A stretch of DNA of 7,862 nt from an uncultured Curvibacter sp. (GCA_946481355.1 CAMLNH010000123.1:1-7862); one strand, 5' to 3'; positions 1 to 5,546 are shown, numbered from the stretch's first letter. Made by a program: numbers and translations. The notes: a model not told the origin generated them from the sequence alone.

Positions 1-1074
1 GAGTTCCACGTGCGCCTCACGCTGCCGCGGGCCGACTTCGACCTGCAGGTGGACCTGCAGCTGCCCGCCCGCGGCATCACCGTGGCCTTCGGCGCCTCGG
101 GCTCGGGCAAGACCAGCGTGCTGCGCTGCGTGGCCGGGCTGGAGCGGGCGCGCGCGGCGCGCGTGGTGGTGGGCGGCGAGGTCTGGCAGGACGATGCGGC
201 GCAAGTCTTCCTGCCCACGCACCGGCGCGCACTGGGCTATGTGTTCCAGGAGGCCAGCCTCTTCGACCACCTCGACGTGCGCGGCAACCTGCACTACGGC
301 CTGCGCCGCGCCCGCGCACCCGGCGCCGAGCTCACGCTGCACACGGCCGTGCAGTTGCTGGGCATCGGCGACCTGCTCGGGCGCCGCACCCAGCAGCTCT
401 CGGGTGGTGAGCGCCAGCGCGTGGCGATGGCGCGAGCACTGGCCACCAGCCCGCGCCTGCTGCTGCTCGACGAGCCCATGGCCGCGCTCGACGCCGCGCG
501 CCGCCAGGACATCCTGCCCTGGCTGGAGCGTATGCGCGACGAGCTGCGCATCCCCATGCTCTATGTCACCCATTCGGCCGACGAGCTCTCGCGCCTGGCC
601 GACCACCTGGTGGTGCTCGAGCGCGGCCGCGTGAAGGCGCAGGGTGCCGTGCAGGAGGTGCTGGCCGCCATCGACAGCCCCGTGGTCGTGGGCGAGGACA
701 TGGGAGCGCTGCTGGCCGGCAAGGTGGCCGAGCGCGACGCCCGCTGGCAGCTGGTGCGCGTGAGCTTCGCCGGCGGCAGCCTCTGGCTGCGCGACAGCGG
801 CGTGCCCCTGGGCCATGCCGTGCGCCTGCGCGTGCTCGCACGCGACGTCTCGCTCACCACCGTCGAGCCGCGGCAGACCAGCATCCAGAACCACTTTCCC
901 TGCGAGATCGAATCGGTCGCGCCCGACGCCCATCCCTCGCAGGTGCTGGTGCGCGTGCGCTGCGGCGCCTCGCTGCTGCTCGCGCGCATCACGCGCCGCG
1001 CCTACGCGGATCTGGGACTGCAGCCCGGTGCCGCCGCCTGGGTGCAGGTCAAGTCGGTGGCTGTGGTGCAGTAG
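1..1074 (+). CDS. modC: Molybdate ABC transporter ATP-binding protein ModC (5' end probably cut by window edge)
   Basis: Cytoplasmic ATPase subunit that powers molybdate (MoO4 2-) import with the ModB permease and the ModA binding protein. Residues are numbered from the GTG at 10. Walker A GASGSGKTS lies at 28-36, the Q-loop glutamine ends GYVFQ at Q80, the ABC signature LSGGERQR starts at 130, Walker B LLLLDEP ends at 156, and the switch histidine is H188. After about residue 230 comes the accessory region with a Mop-like molybdate-binding domain (about 287-352, containing RQTSIQN and ending VQVKSV), which separates ModC from other importer ATPases. Length matches E. coli ModC (352 aa). Codons 1-9 (E-F-H) are open and in frame, and by alignment E. 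coli Met1 falls near codon 1. The true start therefore probably lies upstream of the window, and the GTG at 10 is only a fallback. modA and modB are expected upstream, which cannot be checked here. Confidence 0.93.
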   Translation, partial: EFHVRLTLPRADFDLQVDLQLPARGITVAFGASGSGKTSVLRCVAGLERARAARVVVGGEVWQDDAAQVFLPTHRRALGYVFQEASLFDHLDVRGNLHYGLRRARAPGAELTLHTAVQLLGIGDLLGRRTQQLSGGERQRVAMARALATSPRLLLLDEPMAALDAARRQDILPWLERMRDELRIPMLYVTHSADELSRLADHLVVLERGRVKAQGAVQEVLAAIDSPVVVGEDMGALLAGKVAERDARWQLVRVSFAGGSLWLRDSGVPLGHAVRLRVLARDVSLTTVEPRQTSIQNHFPCEIESVAPDAHPSQVLVRVRCGASLLLARITRRAYADLGLQPGAAAWVQVKSVAVVQ

Positions 1075-1086
1075 CCCCGAAATGAC

Positions 1087-1115
1087 TTGAAACACTCTTT
1101 CCGGCAGGGTGTACT
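1087..1115 (+). promoter_or_regulatory. Candidate sigma-70 promoter for the 1219-1881 gene
   Basis: TTGAAA at 1087-1092 (5 of 6 matches to the -35 consensus) is followed after 17 nt by TGTACT at 1110-1115 (4 of 6 to the -10 consensus). Transcription would start near 1122, giving a leader of about 97 nt if translation begins at 1219. The site lies just downstream of the modC stop, so the next gene probably has its own promoter. No terminator hairpin is visible between modC and this site. The call rests on consensus matching only. Confidence 0.45.
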
Positions 1116-1218
1116 GAAAGCCGTGTATCTTTACGCCTGAGTGACCGAGTACAGGGAGCAGAAACACCGGCACCTTCCCAGGCCCATGGCCTGGTTCCGG
1201 CATTCCCCCCGCCCTGAC

Positions 1219-1881
1219 ATGTTCGGCCTCTTCAAGCAGAAACCCCCACCGCAGCCCGCCACACCCTTCGGCACCGATCCGCAGACCGACCTCGGCGGAC
1301 CGCGGCGCATGTCGCTCGACGAGCGCAAGCAGTTGCGTCGCGAGATGGTCTACCAGTCCGTGCGCGACAACCTGCTGCTGCTTGAAATCATCTCCGGCAT
1401 GTACAAGTTCAAGGCCGTGGGCCTGGACGAGCGCCAGCACCGCTTCATGGTGGTGATCGACGTGGCCAGCGGCTTCGTCGCCCGGCGCGCCGGCAAGGTG
1501 ATGCGCTTCAACGAGGTGGAGAAGTTTCTGTCCGAGCGCGCCTTTGCCCAGTACGGCGTGCGCATCGACTCGATCTACTGGCGCTTCCACCCCGAGGTGA
1601 GCACCTTTGGCCGCGGCTACCGCGCCAGCGATGTCGCGCCCAGACCGCGGCCCACGCCCGCACCGGCTCCCGCGCCCGCAGCACCGGCCCGGCCCACCGG
1701 GCTGCGGCCCAGTTCCCGTCACGAGCCCGTGAGCGAGGACGAGATGCGCGCTTTCGAGCATGCCATCGCACGTGGCACCAAACCGCCGCCGATCCATCTG
1801 GGCGAGCTCGAATACCAGTCCGACCTCGCGCCGCTCGAAAGCCCGCCCGTGGCGGGCGGCACGCAGTACGGCGCGCTCTGA
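1219..1881 (+). CDS. Conserved-looking hypothetical protein with Pro/Ala-rich linker, 220 aa
   Basis: I do not recognise a named family. From the ATG at 1219 the protein begins MFGLFKQK. A basic helical segment follows (about 31-60, SLDERKQLRREMVYQ then a leucine-rich stretch), then an alpha/beta-looking core (about 60-122, including HRFMVVIDVASG). A Pro/Ala/Arg linker spans about 131-152, and an acidic helical tail follows (SEDEMRAFEHAIARG). No signal peptide, membrane segment or metal-site cluster is visible, so it is probably cytosolic. Upstream in-frame starts exist (GTG 1141, ATG 1186), but codons 1141-1218 include AGG twice plus CTT, CAT and CCT, unlike the strongly G/C-ending codons downstream. 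That stretch also reads as Arg/His/Pro-rich nonsense, so 1219 is preferred although no Shine-Dalgarno sequence precedes it. The gene stops 3 nt before the end of the convergent oxidoreductase gene. Confidence 0.75.
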   Translation: MFGLFKQKPPPQPATPFGTDPQTDLGGPRRMSLDERKQLRREMVYQSVRDNLLLLEIISGMYKFKAVGLDERQHRFMVVIDVASGFVARRAGKVMRFNEVEKFLSERAFAQYGVRIDSIYWRFHPEVSTFGRGYRASDVAPRPRPTPAPAPAPAAPARPTGLRPSSRHEPVSEDEMRAFEHAIARGTKPPPIHLGELEYQSDLAPLESPPVAGGTQYGAL

Positions 1882-1884
1882 ACC

Positions 1885-2805
1885 TCAGCGCTGCGCGGCG
1901 CGCACCGCCATATGCGTCCAGGCCAGGCGCAGCAGGTCCACATTCACGCCCGCGGCCCCTCCGCGGCGCACCATGTCGCCGAGGATGTGCTCGTGCTCCG
2001 TGCGCTGCCCGCCCTGCAGGTCGCGCAGCATCGAGGCCGTGAAGGCCGACCCCTTTTGCGTCAGCATGGCCAGGGCCTTGCCCTGTTCTTCCGCGCTGAT
2101 GGTCTGGCCCTGGGCCGCGGCCACGGCACAGCACTCGGCAAACATCTGGCGCGTCAGCGCCTCGCCCTCGGGCGTGGTCAGGATCTCGCCCACCGTGCCC
2201 TGGCACACCGTGGTCATGCCCGCCAGCGTGGCCAGGAACACCCACTTGTTCCACAGCACCTGCTCGATGTCCTCGCTGTAGGCGCTGTCGAATTCGGCGC
2301 GCCCGCAGAGCGCGATGAAATCGCGCGCCAGCGCCTCGTGCGCCACGTCGCGTGCGCCCGCCGTCAGGCGATGCAGGGCGCTGAGCTGCCTGACCGCGCC
2401 CGTGGGCGTGATCGTGGCGGCGATGTGCGCCACGCCGCCGAGCACGCGTGCGCGGCCGTAGCGCGCATCGAGCACGCGCAGATGGTCCAGGCCGTTGAGG
2501 AAAGGCAGGATGGCGCCGCGCGCATCTGCCCGTGCCAGCGAGGCCAGCGCATCGTCCAGGTCATAGGCCTTGGGCGCGAGCACGATCAGGTCGTACTCTG
2601 TCTGCACCGTGGCGGCCGTCACCGTGCGTGGCTGCACGCTGAAGTTGCCGCCAGGCGTCTCGATCTGCAGGCCCGTGCGATCGATCAGCTGCTGGCGCGC
2701 TTCGCGCACGAGAAAGGTCACGTCCGCGCCGGCCTGGATCAGGCGTGCGCCGAAATAGCCGCCGATACCGCCGGCACCGAGAATGAGGATCTTCATGGGG
2801 GTCAT
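1885..2805 (-). CDS. Ketopantoate reductase (ApbA/PanE) family NADP-dependent oxidoreductase, substrate uncertain
   Basis: Cytosolic two-domain reductase. The N-terminal Rossmann domain opens with MKILILGAGGIGG (nucleotide-binding GAGGIGG at 10-16). K79 and N104 match E. coli PanE Lys72 and Asn98. In the C-terminal helical domain, catalytic Lys176 corresponds to K187 (LWNKWVF), Ser244 to S248 and Glu256 to E260 (QRTEHEH). E. coli PanE substrate residues Asn180 and Asn184, however, align with L191 and A195. The protein is therefore a KPR-fold enzyme whose substrate may not be ketopantoate; panE (pantothenate synthesis) is the default annotation but is doubtful. Length 306 aa is normal for the family. 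ATGs at 2805 and 2796 are both possible; 2796 gives the family-typical MKILILG start, and neither has a clear ribosome binding site. The gene lies 25 nt downstream of the peroxiredoxin-like gene, probably in the same operon. Confidence 0.85.
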   Translation of the reverse strand: MTPMKILILGAGGIGGYFGARLIQAGADVTFLVREARQQLIDRTGLQIETPGGNFSVQPRTVTAATVQTEYDLIVLAPKAYDLDDALASLARADARGAILPFLNGLDHLRVLDARYGRARVLGGVAHIAATITPTGAVRQLSALHRLTAGARDVAHEALARDFIALCGRAEFDSAYSEDIEQVLWNKWVFLATLAGMTTVCQGTVGEILTTPEGEALTRQMFAECCAVAAAQGQTISAEEQGKALAMLTQKGSAFTASMLRDLQGGQRTEHEHILGDMVRRGGAAGVNVDLLRLAWTHMAVRAAQR

Positions 2806-2830
2806 GCTGACACAAAGCCGCGTCTGCCGC

Positions 2831-3367
2831 TCAGACCGGGCCTGTGTATTCGCCGCGCGCCGGATAGTCCTTGCTCACTGCGAAATCGATGGCCGCCAGC
2901 AGTTCGTCAAAGTGCGGGCGGGCAAAAGGCATGGTCTGCACCGCGCCGTAATACAGCGTGCCATCCGGTCGCACCAGGAACACCCCCGGTTCGCTGAACA
3001 GTGCCGGCTCCTCGATGCCGATCGAGGTCTTGCCGCGCGAGCTGCTGATGTACAGCCCCCACTGTCGGGCCTGGGCCAGCGTCAGGTCGTGGCCGAAACG
3101 CAGCCCGACCGCGCCCACCTTGTCGGCCATGGCCTGCGCCCGCTCCTGTCCGTCGCCGGACACGGCGATGACGGACACACCGCGCTTGTCGAATTCCGGC
3201 AGCAGGCGGCCAAGTTCGATCAGGTACTTGGCACAGATGGGGCAGTGCAGACCACGATAGGCCACCACCAGGCTGAAGAGTTGCGGCCGCTCCTGGGCCA
3301 GATCGTAGAGGCCATGGGCCAGGGTAGGCACAGCCAGTGTGGGAACGGGTTGTCGAGGCATCAGCAT
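2831..3367 (-). CDS. Peroxiredoxin-like (AhpC/TSA, thioredoxin-fold) protein, 178 aa
   Basis: Thioredoxin-fold protein of the peroxiredoxin-like type, probably a cytosolic thiol peroxidase or disulfide reductase. The diagnostic segment is VVAYRGLHCPICAKYL (about 34-49): the peroxidatic-type Cys is C42 and a second Cys, C45, makes a CPIC pair. This YRGxxCPxC pattern is typical of PRX-like family 2 rather than of classical 2-Cys AhpC. The usual fold markers follow: VSVIAVSGD (about 64-72) and SEPGVFLVRPDGTLYYG (about 125-141), which contains the cis-Pro region and beta hairpin. There is no signal peptide. The start at 3367 is supported by an AAGGAG Shine-Dalgarno sequence 5 nt upstream. It is the first gene of a probable two-gene operon with the KPR-family reductase and is divergent from an AraC regulator. 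No substrate can be read from the sequence. Confidence 0.85.
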   Translation of the reverse strand: MLMPRQPVPTLAVPTLAHGLYDLAQERPQLFSLVVAYRGLHCPICAKYLIELGRLLPEFDKRGVSVIAVSGDGQERAQAMADKVGAVGLRFGHDLTLAQARQWGLYISSSRGKTSIGIEEPALFSEPGVFLVRPDGTLYYGAVQTMPFARPHFDELLAAIDFAVSKDYPARGEYTGPV

Positions 3368-3372
3368 GGAGG

Positions 3373-3378
3373 CTCCTT
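3373..3378 (-). promoter_or_regulatory. Strong ribosome binding site of the peroxiredoxin-like gene
   Basis: The minus strand reads AAGGAG, then 5 nt, then ATG at 3367. This near-perfect Shine-Dalgarno sequence favours the first ATG over the in-frame ATG two codons later (3361). It is among the strongest translation signals in the window. Confidence 0.75.
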
Positions 3379-3394
3379 GAGGCAGGCGCGTTGA

Positions 3395-3415
3395 GATGCA
3401 GGCATCTTAGGCATC
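3395..3415. repeat. AGGCATC tandem direct repeat with overlapping GATGC/GCATC dyad, possible operator
   Basis: AGGCATC occurs at 3400-3406 and again at 3409-3415, a 9-bp period. GATGC at 3395-3399 forms an inverted repeat with GCATC at 3402-3406. AraC-family proteins often bind direct repeats through their two helix-turn-helix units, so this is a reasonable operator candidate for the neighbouring regulator. The repeat is short and could be chance. It sits 28-48 nt upstream of the peroxiredoxin-like start, overlapping the candidate minus-strand -10. Confidence 0.35.
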
Positions 3416-3483
3416 GTTCCGGTACGTTGGGTGACTGAAAAAACGATTCGGTTTACCATCCGTCCCAATTCACCCACCGAGTC

Positions 3484-4314
3484 ATGGATCGCCTCACCGA
3501 TTTTCTCCAGCGCTTCGACCTGCGTGCCCGCGTGTTGCACAACGGTTCTCTCACCCGTGTTTTGCGCGTGGAAGCGTCCGAAGGCAGTGCCCACCTGCAT
3601 CTGCTGCGCAGCGGCAACTTGCAGCTGCTCGGCCCGGGCCGGCGGCAGTGCACGCTGGGTGAGCCCGCCCTTGTTTTCCTGGCCCGGCCTGCGCGGCACG
3701 AACTGCGTGCGCCCGACGGGAGCCGGGCCGATCTGCTCAGTGCCGCCATCGACTTCGGTGCCGGTGACGAGAACCCGCTGCTGCAGGGCATGGCCTTGCC
3801 TTTGCGTCTGCCTCTGAGCGACATCCCCGACATGGCAGCGCTGTTCAGCGTGCTGCTGGACGAGGCCGCCGGCCGGCGTTGCGGTCATGCTGCTGTGCTG
3901 GACCGGCTGGTTGAGGTCCTCGTCGTCAAGCTGCTGCGCCTGGCGATCGAGCGCCGGCTGATGGACCGTGGCGTCATGGCGGGCCTTTCTGATCCGCGCC
4001 TTGCGCGTGCGCTGACCGCTGTGCACGCCGCCCCCCAGATCGAGTGGACGCTGGAGGACATGGCCGCGCGCGCCGGCATGTCCCGTTCGCGCTTCGCCGA
4101 GCATTTCAGCGCGGTCATGGGTGTACCCGCCGCCGAATACCTCAAGCGCTGGCGCATCGGCCTGGCCAAGCGCATGCTGCGCGAAGGGCATGCCGTCAAG
4201 CAGGTTGCGCTGGAGGTCGGCTATGGCAGCTCGGCCAGTTTCGGTCGCGCCTTCAGCCAGATCGAAGGTGCCGTGCCCACGGCATGGTTGCGCGCTGCGC
4301 AAGGCGAGGCATGA
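3484..4314 (+). CDS. AraC-family transcriptional regulator with Cupin_6-type sensor domain, 276 aa
   Basis: DNA-binding regulator. Residues 1 to about 160 form the cupin-type effector domain of AraC proteins (TDFLQRFDLRARV at the start; a beta-rich segment including LVFLARPARHEL). The C-terminal AraC/XylS domain carries two helix-turn-helix units: about 178-200 (WTLEDMAARAGMSRSRFAEHF) and about 227-248 (AVKQVALEVGYGSSASFGRAF). Length 276 aa is typical. It has two cysteines (C56, C133), which could matter given the thiol-peroxidase-like neighbour, though this is speculative. ATG 3484 gives the usual short N-terminus for this group; the ribosome binding site is weak. It is transcribed divergently from the peroxiredoxin-like/KPR pair, the classic arrangement for local regulation. 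The inducer is unknown. A 346-aa antisense reading frame over the gene is a coding shadow. Confidence 0.92.
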   Translation: MDRLTDFLQRFDLRARVLHNGSLTRVLRVEASEGSAHLHLLRSGNLQLLGPGRRQCTLGEPALVFLARPARHELRAPDGSRADLLSAAIDFGAGDENPLLQGMALPLRLPLSDIPDMAALFSVLLDEAAGRRCGHAAVLDRLVEVLVVKLLRLAIERRLMDRGVMAGLSDPRLARALTAVHAAPQIEWTLEDMAARAGMSRSRFAEHFSAVMGVPAAEYLKRWRIGLAKRMLREGHAVKQVALEVGYGSSASFGRAFSQIEGAVPTAWLRAAQGEA

Positions 4315-4420
4315 GCAGGGCGGCGGCGCCTGGTCGTTACGCCTTGTGACGATTAAGGCCGTTGTCCATTCCGCCATGCGGGGAATCGGGCGCATTGGCA
4401 CGAATTGATCAGCGGCCCGG

Positions 4421-4429
4421 TGCTATTCT
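4421..4429 (+). promoter_or_regulatory. Extended -10 promoter candidate for the 99-aa gene
   Basis: TGC followed by TATTCT (4424-4429) fits the TGn plus -10 pattern of sigma-70 promoters that need little or no -35. TTGGCA at 4395-4400 resembles a -35, but its 23-nt spacing is too long. Transcription would begin near 4436, giving a leader of about 66 nt. Confidence 0.4.
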
Positions 4430-4446
4430 TGACCGCGTTGGAACCC

Positions 4447-4467
4447 ACGTGCCGCGGTGCGGCGTGT
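4447..4467 (+). repeat. GC-rich hairpin in the leader of the 99-aa gene
   Basis: GCCGC (4451-4455) and GCGGC (4459-4463) pair around a 3-nt GGT loop. In RNA the stem can extend by two G-U wobbles plus C-G and A-U pairs out to 4447 and 4467. It would lie within the predicted 5' leader, about 35 nt before the start codon. It could be a leader structure or chance in GC-rich DNA. Confidence 0.3.
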
Positions 4468-4502
4468 CGGGATGAGTGAGAGACCGCAGAGACAGAGACG
4501 CC

Positions 4503-4802
4503 ATGCCCAAGTACAGGCCCGGACAAGTGGGCTTTGATGAATCCATGCGACGCATCATCGCCGTTGAAACCCTGGTAGACGTGGCGCGCGCCGTCTCGGC
4601 GCAGTTCGGCAAGCTGGTCTCGCCCGAAGAGCTCACCTTCGAATACTTCGGCCGCGACGAGCGCAATGGCTGGAGCACCTGGGTGGTCTACATGGCCGAC
4701 TACGGCCCCGTCGGTTTCACCAACCGCTGCCTGGACCCGGCCTACACCCTGGAAAGCAGCCGCTGGGGCAGCCTGAGCGACCCCAAGATCCCCACCGACT
4801 GA
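4503..4802 (+). CDS. Small hypothetical protein, 99 aa
   Basis: I do not recognise a family. From the ATG at 4503 the protein starts MPKYRPGQVGFDESMRR. A helical segment follows (about 16-36, RIIAVETLVDVARAVSAQFG), then an aromatic-rich part (FEYFGRDERNGWSTWVVYMADYGPVGFTNRC) and a short polar tail ending PKIPTD. There is no signal peptide or membrane helix, and one cysteine (in NRCLDP). Coding character is supported by G/C-ending codons and by aromatic and acidic composition unlike the Arg/Ala-rich shadow frames. An in-frame GTG at 4476 would add MRDRRDRDA; that extension is repetitive (GAGAGACCGCAGAGACAGAGACG-type purine tract) and looks like leader, so 4503 is preferred. The Shine-Dalgarno sequence is weak. 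It appears to be a single-gene unit with its own promoter. Confidence 0.7.
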   Translation: MPKYRPGQVGFDESMRRIIAVETLVDVARAVSAQFGKLVSPEELTFEYFGRDERNGWSTWVVYMADYGPVGFTNRCLDPAYTLESSRWGSLSDPKIPTD

Positions 4803-4809
4803 GCCCGGT

Positions 4810-4825
4810 CGCAGCGCATGCTGCG
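4810..4825 (+). terminator. Possible weak terminator hairpin after the 99-aa gene
   Basis: CGCAGC (4810-4815) and GCTGCG (4820-4825) are perfect 6-bp arms around a GCAT loop, starting 7 nt after the stop codon. The stem is followed by TTCTCCTCTGTT, pyrimidine-rich but not a true T-run. Position and stem suit a terminator; the tail makes it weak. Confidence 0.4.
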
Positions 4826-4859
4826 TTCTCCTCTGTTGCTCTCTGCCCCTTTTGGGGGA

Positions 4860-4889
4860 TAGTCAGCGCCCGCAGGTGCGTCCTACACT
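4860..4889 (+). promoter_or_regulatory. Candidate sigma-70 promoter for the exported-protein gene
   Basis: TAGTCA (4860-4865, 4 of 6 to the -35) and TACACT (4884-4889, 4 of 6 to the -10) are separated by 18 nt. Transcription would start near 4896, about 26 nt before the ATG at 4922. It is a weak consensus match, but its placement upstream of a good ribosome binding site is sensible. Confidence 0.35.
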
Positions 4890-4907
4890 GGCCGCCAGAA
4901 CAACAAC

Positions 4908-4913
4908 AGGGGG
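4908..4913 (+). promoter_or_regulatory. Ribosome binding site of the exported-protein gene
   Basis: AGGGGG lies 8 nt before the ATG at 4922. It fixes the start directly before an N-terminus that reads as a signal peptide. Confidence 0.6.
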
Positions 4914-4921
4914 CGTCTCAT

Positions 4922-5488
4922 ATGAACACCAGAACATGGGGCCGCAGGCCCATGACCGCAGCCGCGGCCTTGCTGTGTGCGTTGCTGCTGGGCCCATCCG
5001 CCGTTGCCAGGGAAGTGCAGCGTCTCTACGTGGATCTGGACGGTGACAGCAAGGTCGAAGCCATCTCCCTCTCCACCAGCGAACCCGATGCCAGCGGGCG
5101 CAGCCAGATCAGCGTGCGCATCGGCTCGGCCGTCTTCAGCACCGACCATCTCATCCTGCCGCAGGGTCGCATCGAGATGCGCGCCATCATCATCGACCGG
5201 CAGCGCTCGCAGCGCCAGCTGGCGCTCACCGTGCAGCAGGTGGACGGTTGCGTGCACCACCTGCTGGCCTACACACCACGCCGGCTGGTGCGCCTGCTGC
5301 CCATCGTGGGCGATTCGGGTTGCCAGCTGCCCTCGCTCGCGGGCGATGGTGTGGTGGAGGCCGCCGTCTGGGAAGACCAGGGCCACCGCAAGGCGCGCTA
5401 CCGCCTGGGCACCGACGGCCTGAGCATGACGCGCGAGGCGCGGCCGGCCCACGAGCTCGGGCAGGCGGCCCAATTTCACACGCGATGA
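4922..5488 (+). CDS. Exported hypothetical protein with FG-GAP/EF-hand-like DxDxD motif, 188 aa
   Basis: Predicted periplasmic or secreted protein of unknown function. The N-terminus carries a signal peptide: basic RTWGRRP, hydrophobic core AAAALLCALLLG, and a signal peptidase I site after PSAVA (cleavage after A29). The twin arginines lack the rest of a Tat motif, so Sec export is likelier. Immediately after cleavage comes YVDLDGDSKVEAISL, with D38, D40, D42 and E46 spaced like a calcium-binding loop of FG-GAP/VCBS or EF-hand repeats. A degenerate second copy, LAGDGVVEAAVWED, lies near residue 139. In the mature part C110 and C134 are the only cysteines and could form a disulfide. The rest looks beta-rich, without repeats or membrane helices. 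Its ribosome binding site and candidate promoter suggest independent expression. A 239-aa antisense frame across it is a shadow. Confidence 0.8.
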   Translation: MNTRTWGRRPMTAAAALLCALLLGPSAVAREVQRLYVDLDGDSKVEAISLSTSEPDASGRSQISVRIGSAVFSTDHLILPQGRIEMRAIIIDRQRSQRQLALTVQQVDGCVHHLLAYTPRRLVRLLPIVGDSGCQLPSLAGDGVVEAAVWEDQGHRKARYRLGTDGLSMTREARPAHELGQAAQFHTR

Positions 5489-5506
5489 ATCCAGCCTGAA
5501 AATCTC

Positions 5507-5519
5507 AGGGTAAACCCCT
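5507..5519. repeat. AGGG-TAAAC-CCCT interrupted dyad
   Basis: Four-base arms AGGG and CCCT flank TAAAC, 19 nt after the stop of the exported-protein gene. The size is compatible with a small operator of the helix-turn-helix response-regulator kind. It could also be chance; I cannot test genome-wide frequency. Confidence 0.3.
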
Positions 5520-5526
5520 AGATTCA

Positions 5527-5538
5527 GCCCGATCGGGC
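5527..5538. repeat. Perfect 12-bp palindrome GCCCGATCGGGC
   Basis: The sequence is its own reverse complement over 12 bases, centred at 5532/5533. It could be an operator or a short hairpin near the end of the upstream transcript. There is no T-tract after it, so it is not a typical terminator. Confidence 0.4.
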
Positions 5539-5546
5539 AGGCGCAC

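Larger units (their letters stand above)
3368..3483. promoter_or_regulatory. Divergent control region between the peroxiredoxin-like operon and the AraC regulator
   Basis: This 116-nt gap holds the start signals of two divergent units. On the minus strand, TAAGAT (complement of 3404-3409) is a 4-of-6 -10 candidate without a good -35. On the plus strand, an AT-rich tract (3437-3456) with TTGGGT at 3427 and TTTACC at 3452 is only a weak promoter because the spacer is 19 nt. The region also carries the repeated AGGCATC element. Divergence from an AraC-type gene makes regulator binding here likely by analogy. No exact promoter can be assigned. Confidence 0.5.
4315..4502. other. Intergenic region between the AraC gene and the 99-aa gene
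   Basis: This 188-nt stretch has no convincing ORF. Just after the AraC gene, GCCTT (4341-4345) and AAGGC (4355-4359) can form a 5-bp stem with a 9-nt loop. ATTCC (4368-4372) and GGAAT (4382-4386) can form a second stem with an imperfect inner part. Neither is followed by a T-tract, so neither is a good intrinsic terminator. The 3' half holds the extended -10 element and a GC-rich leader hairpin for the next gene. Confidence 0.5.

Noticed and set aside
1141..1218. N-terminal extension of the 1219 gene from GTG 1141 or ATG 1186
   Set aside because: Codon use differs from the gene body (AGG, CTT, CAT, CCT), the peptide is Arg/His/Pro-rich, and MFGLFKQK is a more natural protein start; however, no ribosome binding site decides the matter.
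1912..2997. 361-aa open frame on the plus strand across the reductase gene
   Set aside because: It is antisense to a protein with a complete Rossmann motif and catalytic residues, and it runs on into the peroxiredoxin-like gene; composition is typical of a shadow frame.
3361..4401. 346-aa open frame on the minus strand across the AraC gene
   Set aside because: The plus-strand frame has an unmistakable double helix-turn-helix AraC domain; the antisense frame has no recognisable feature.
4846..4858. CCCC-TTTT-GGGG hairpin as a terminator
   Set aside because: The stem is only 4 bp with a TTTT loop and no T-tract after it; the 4810-4825 stem is a better though still weak candidate.
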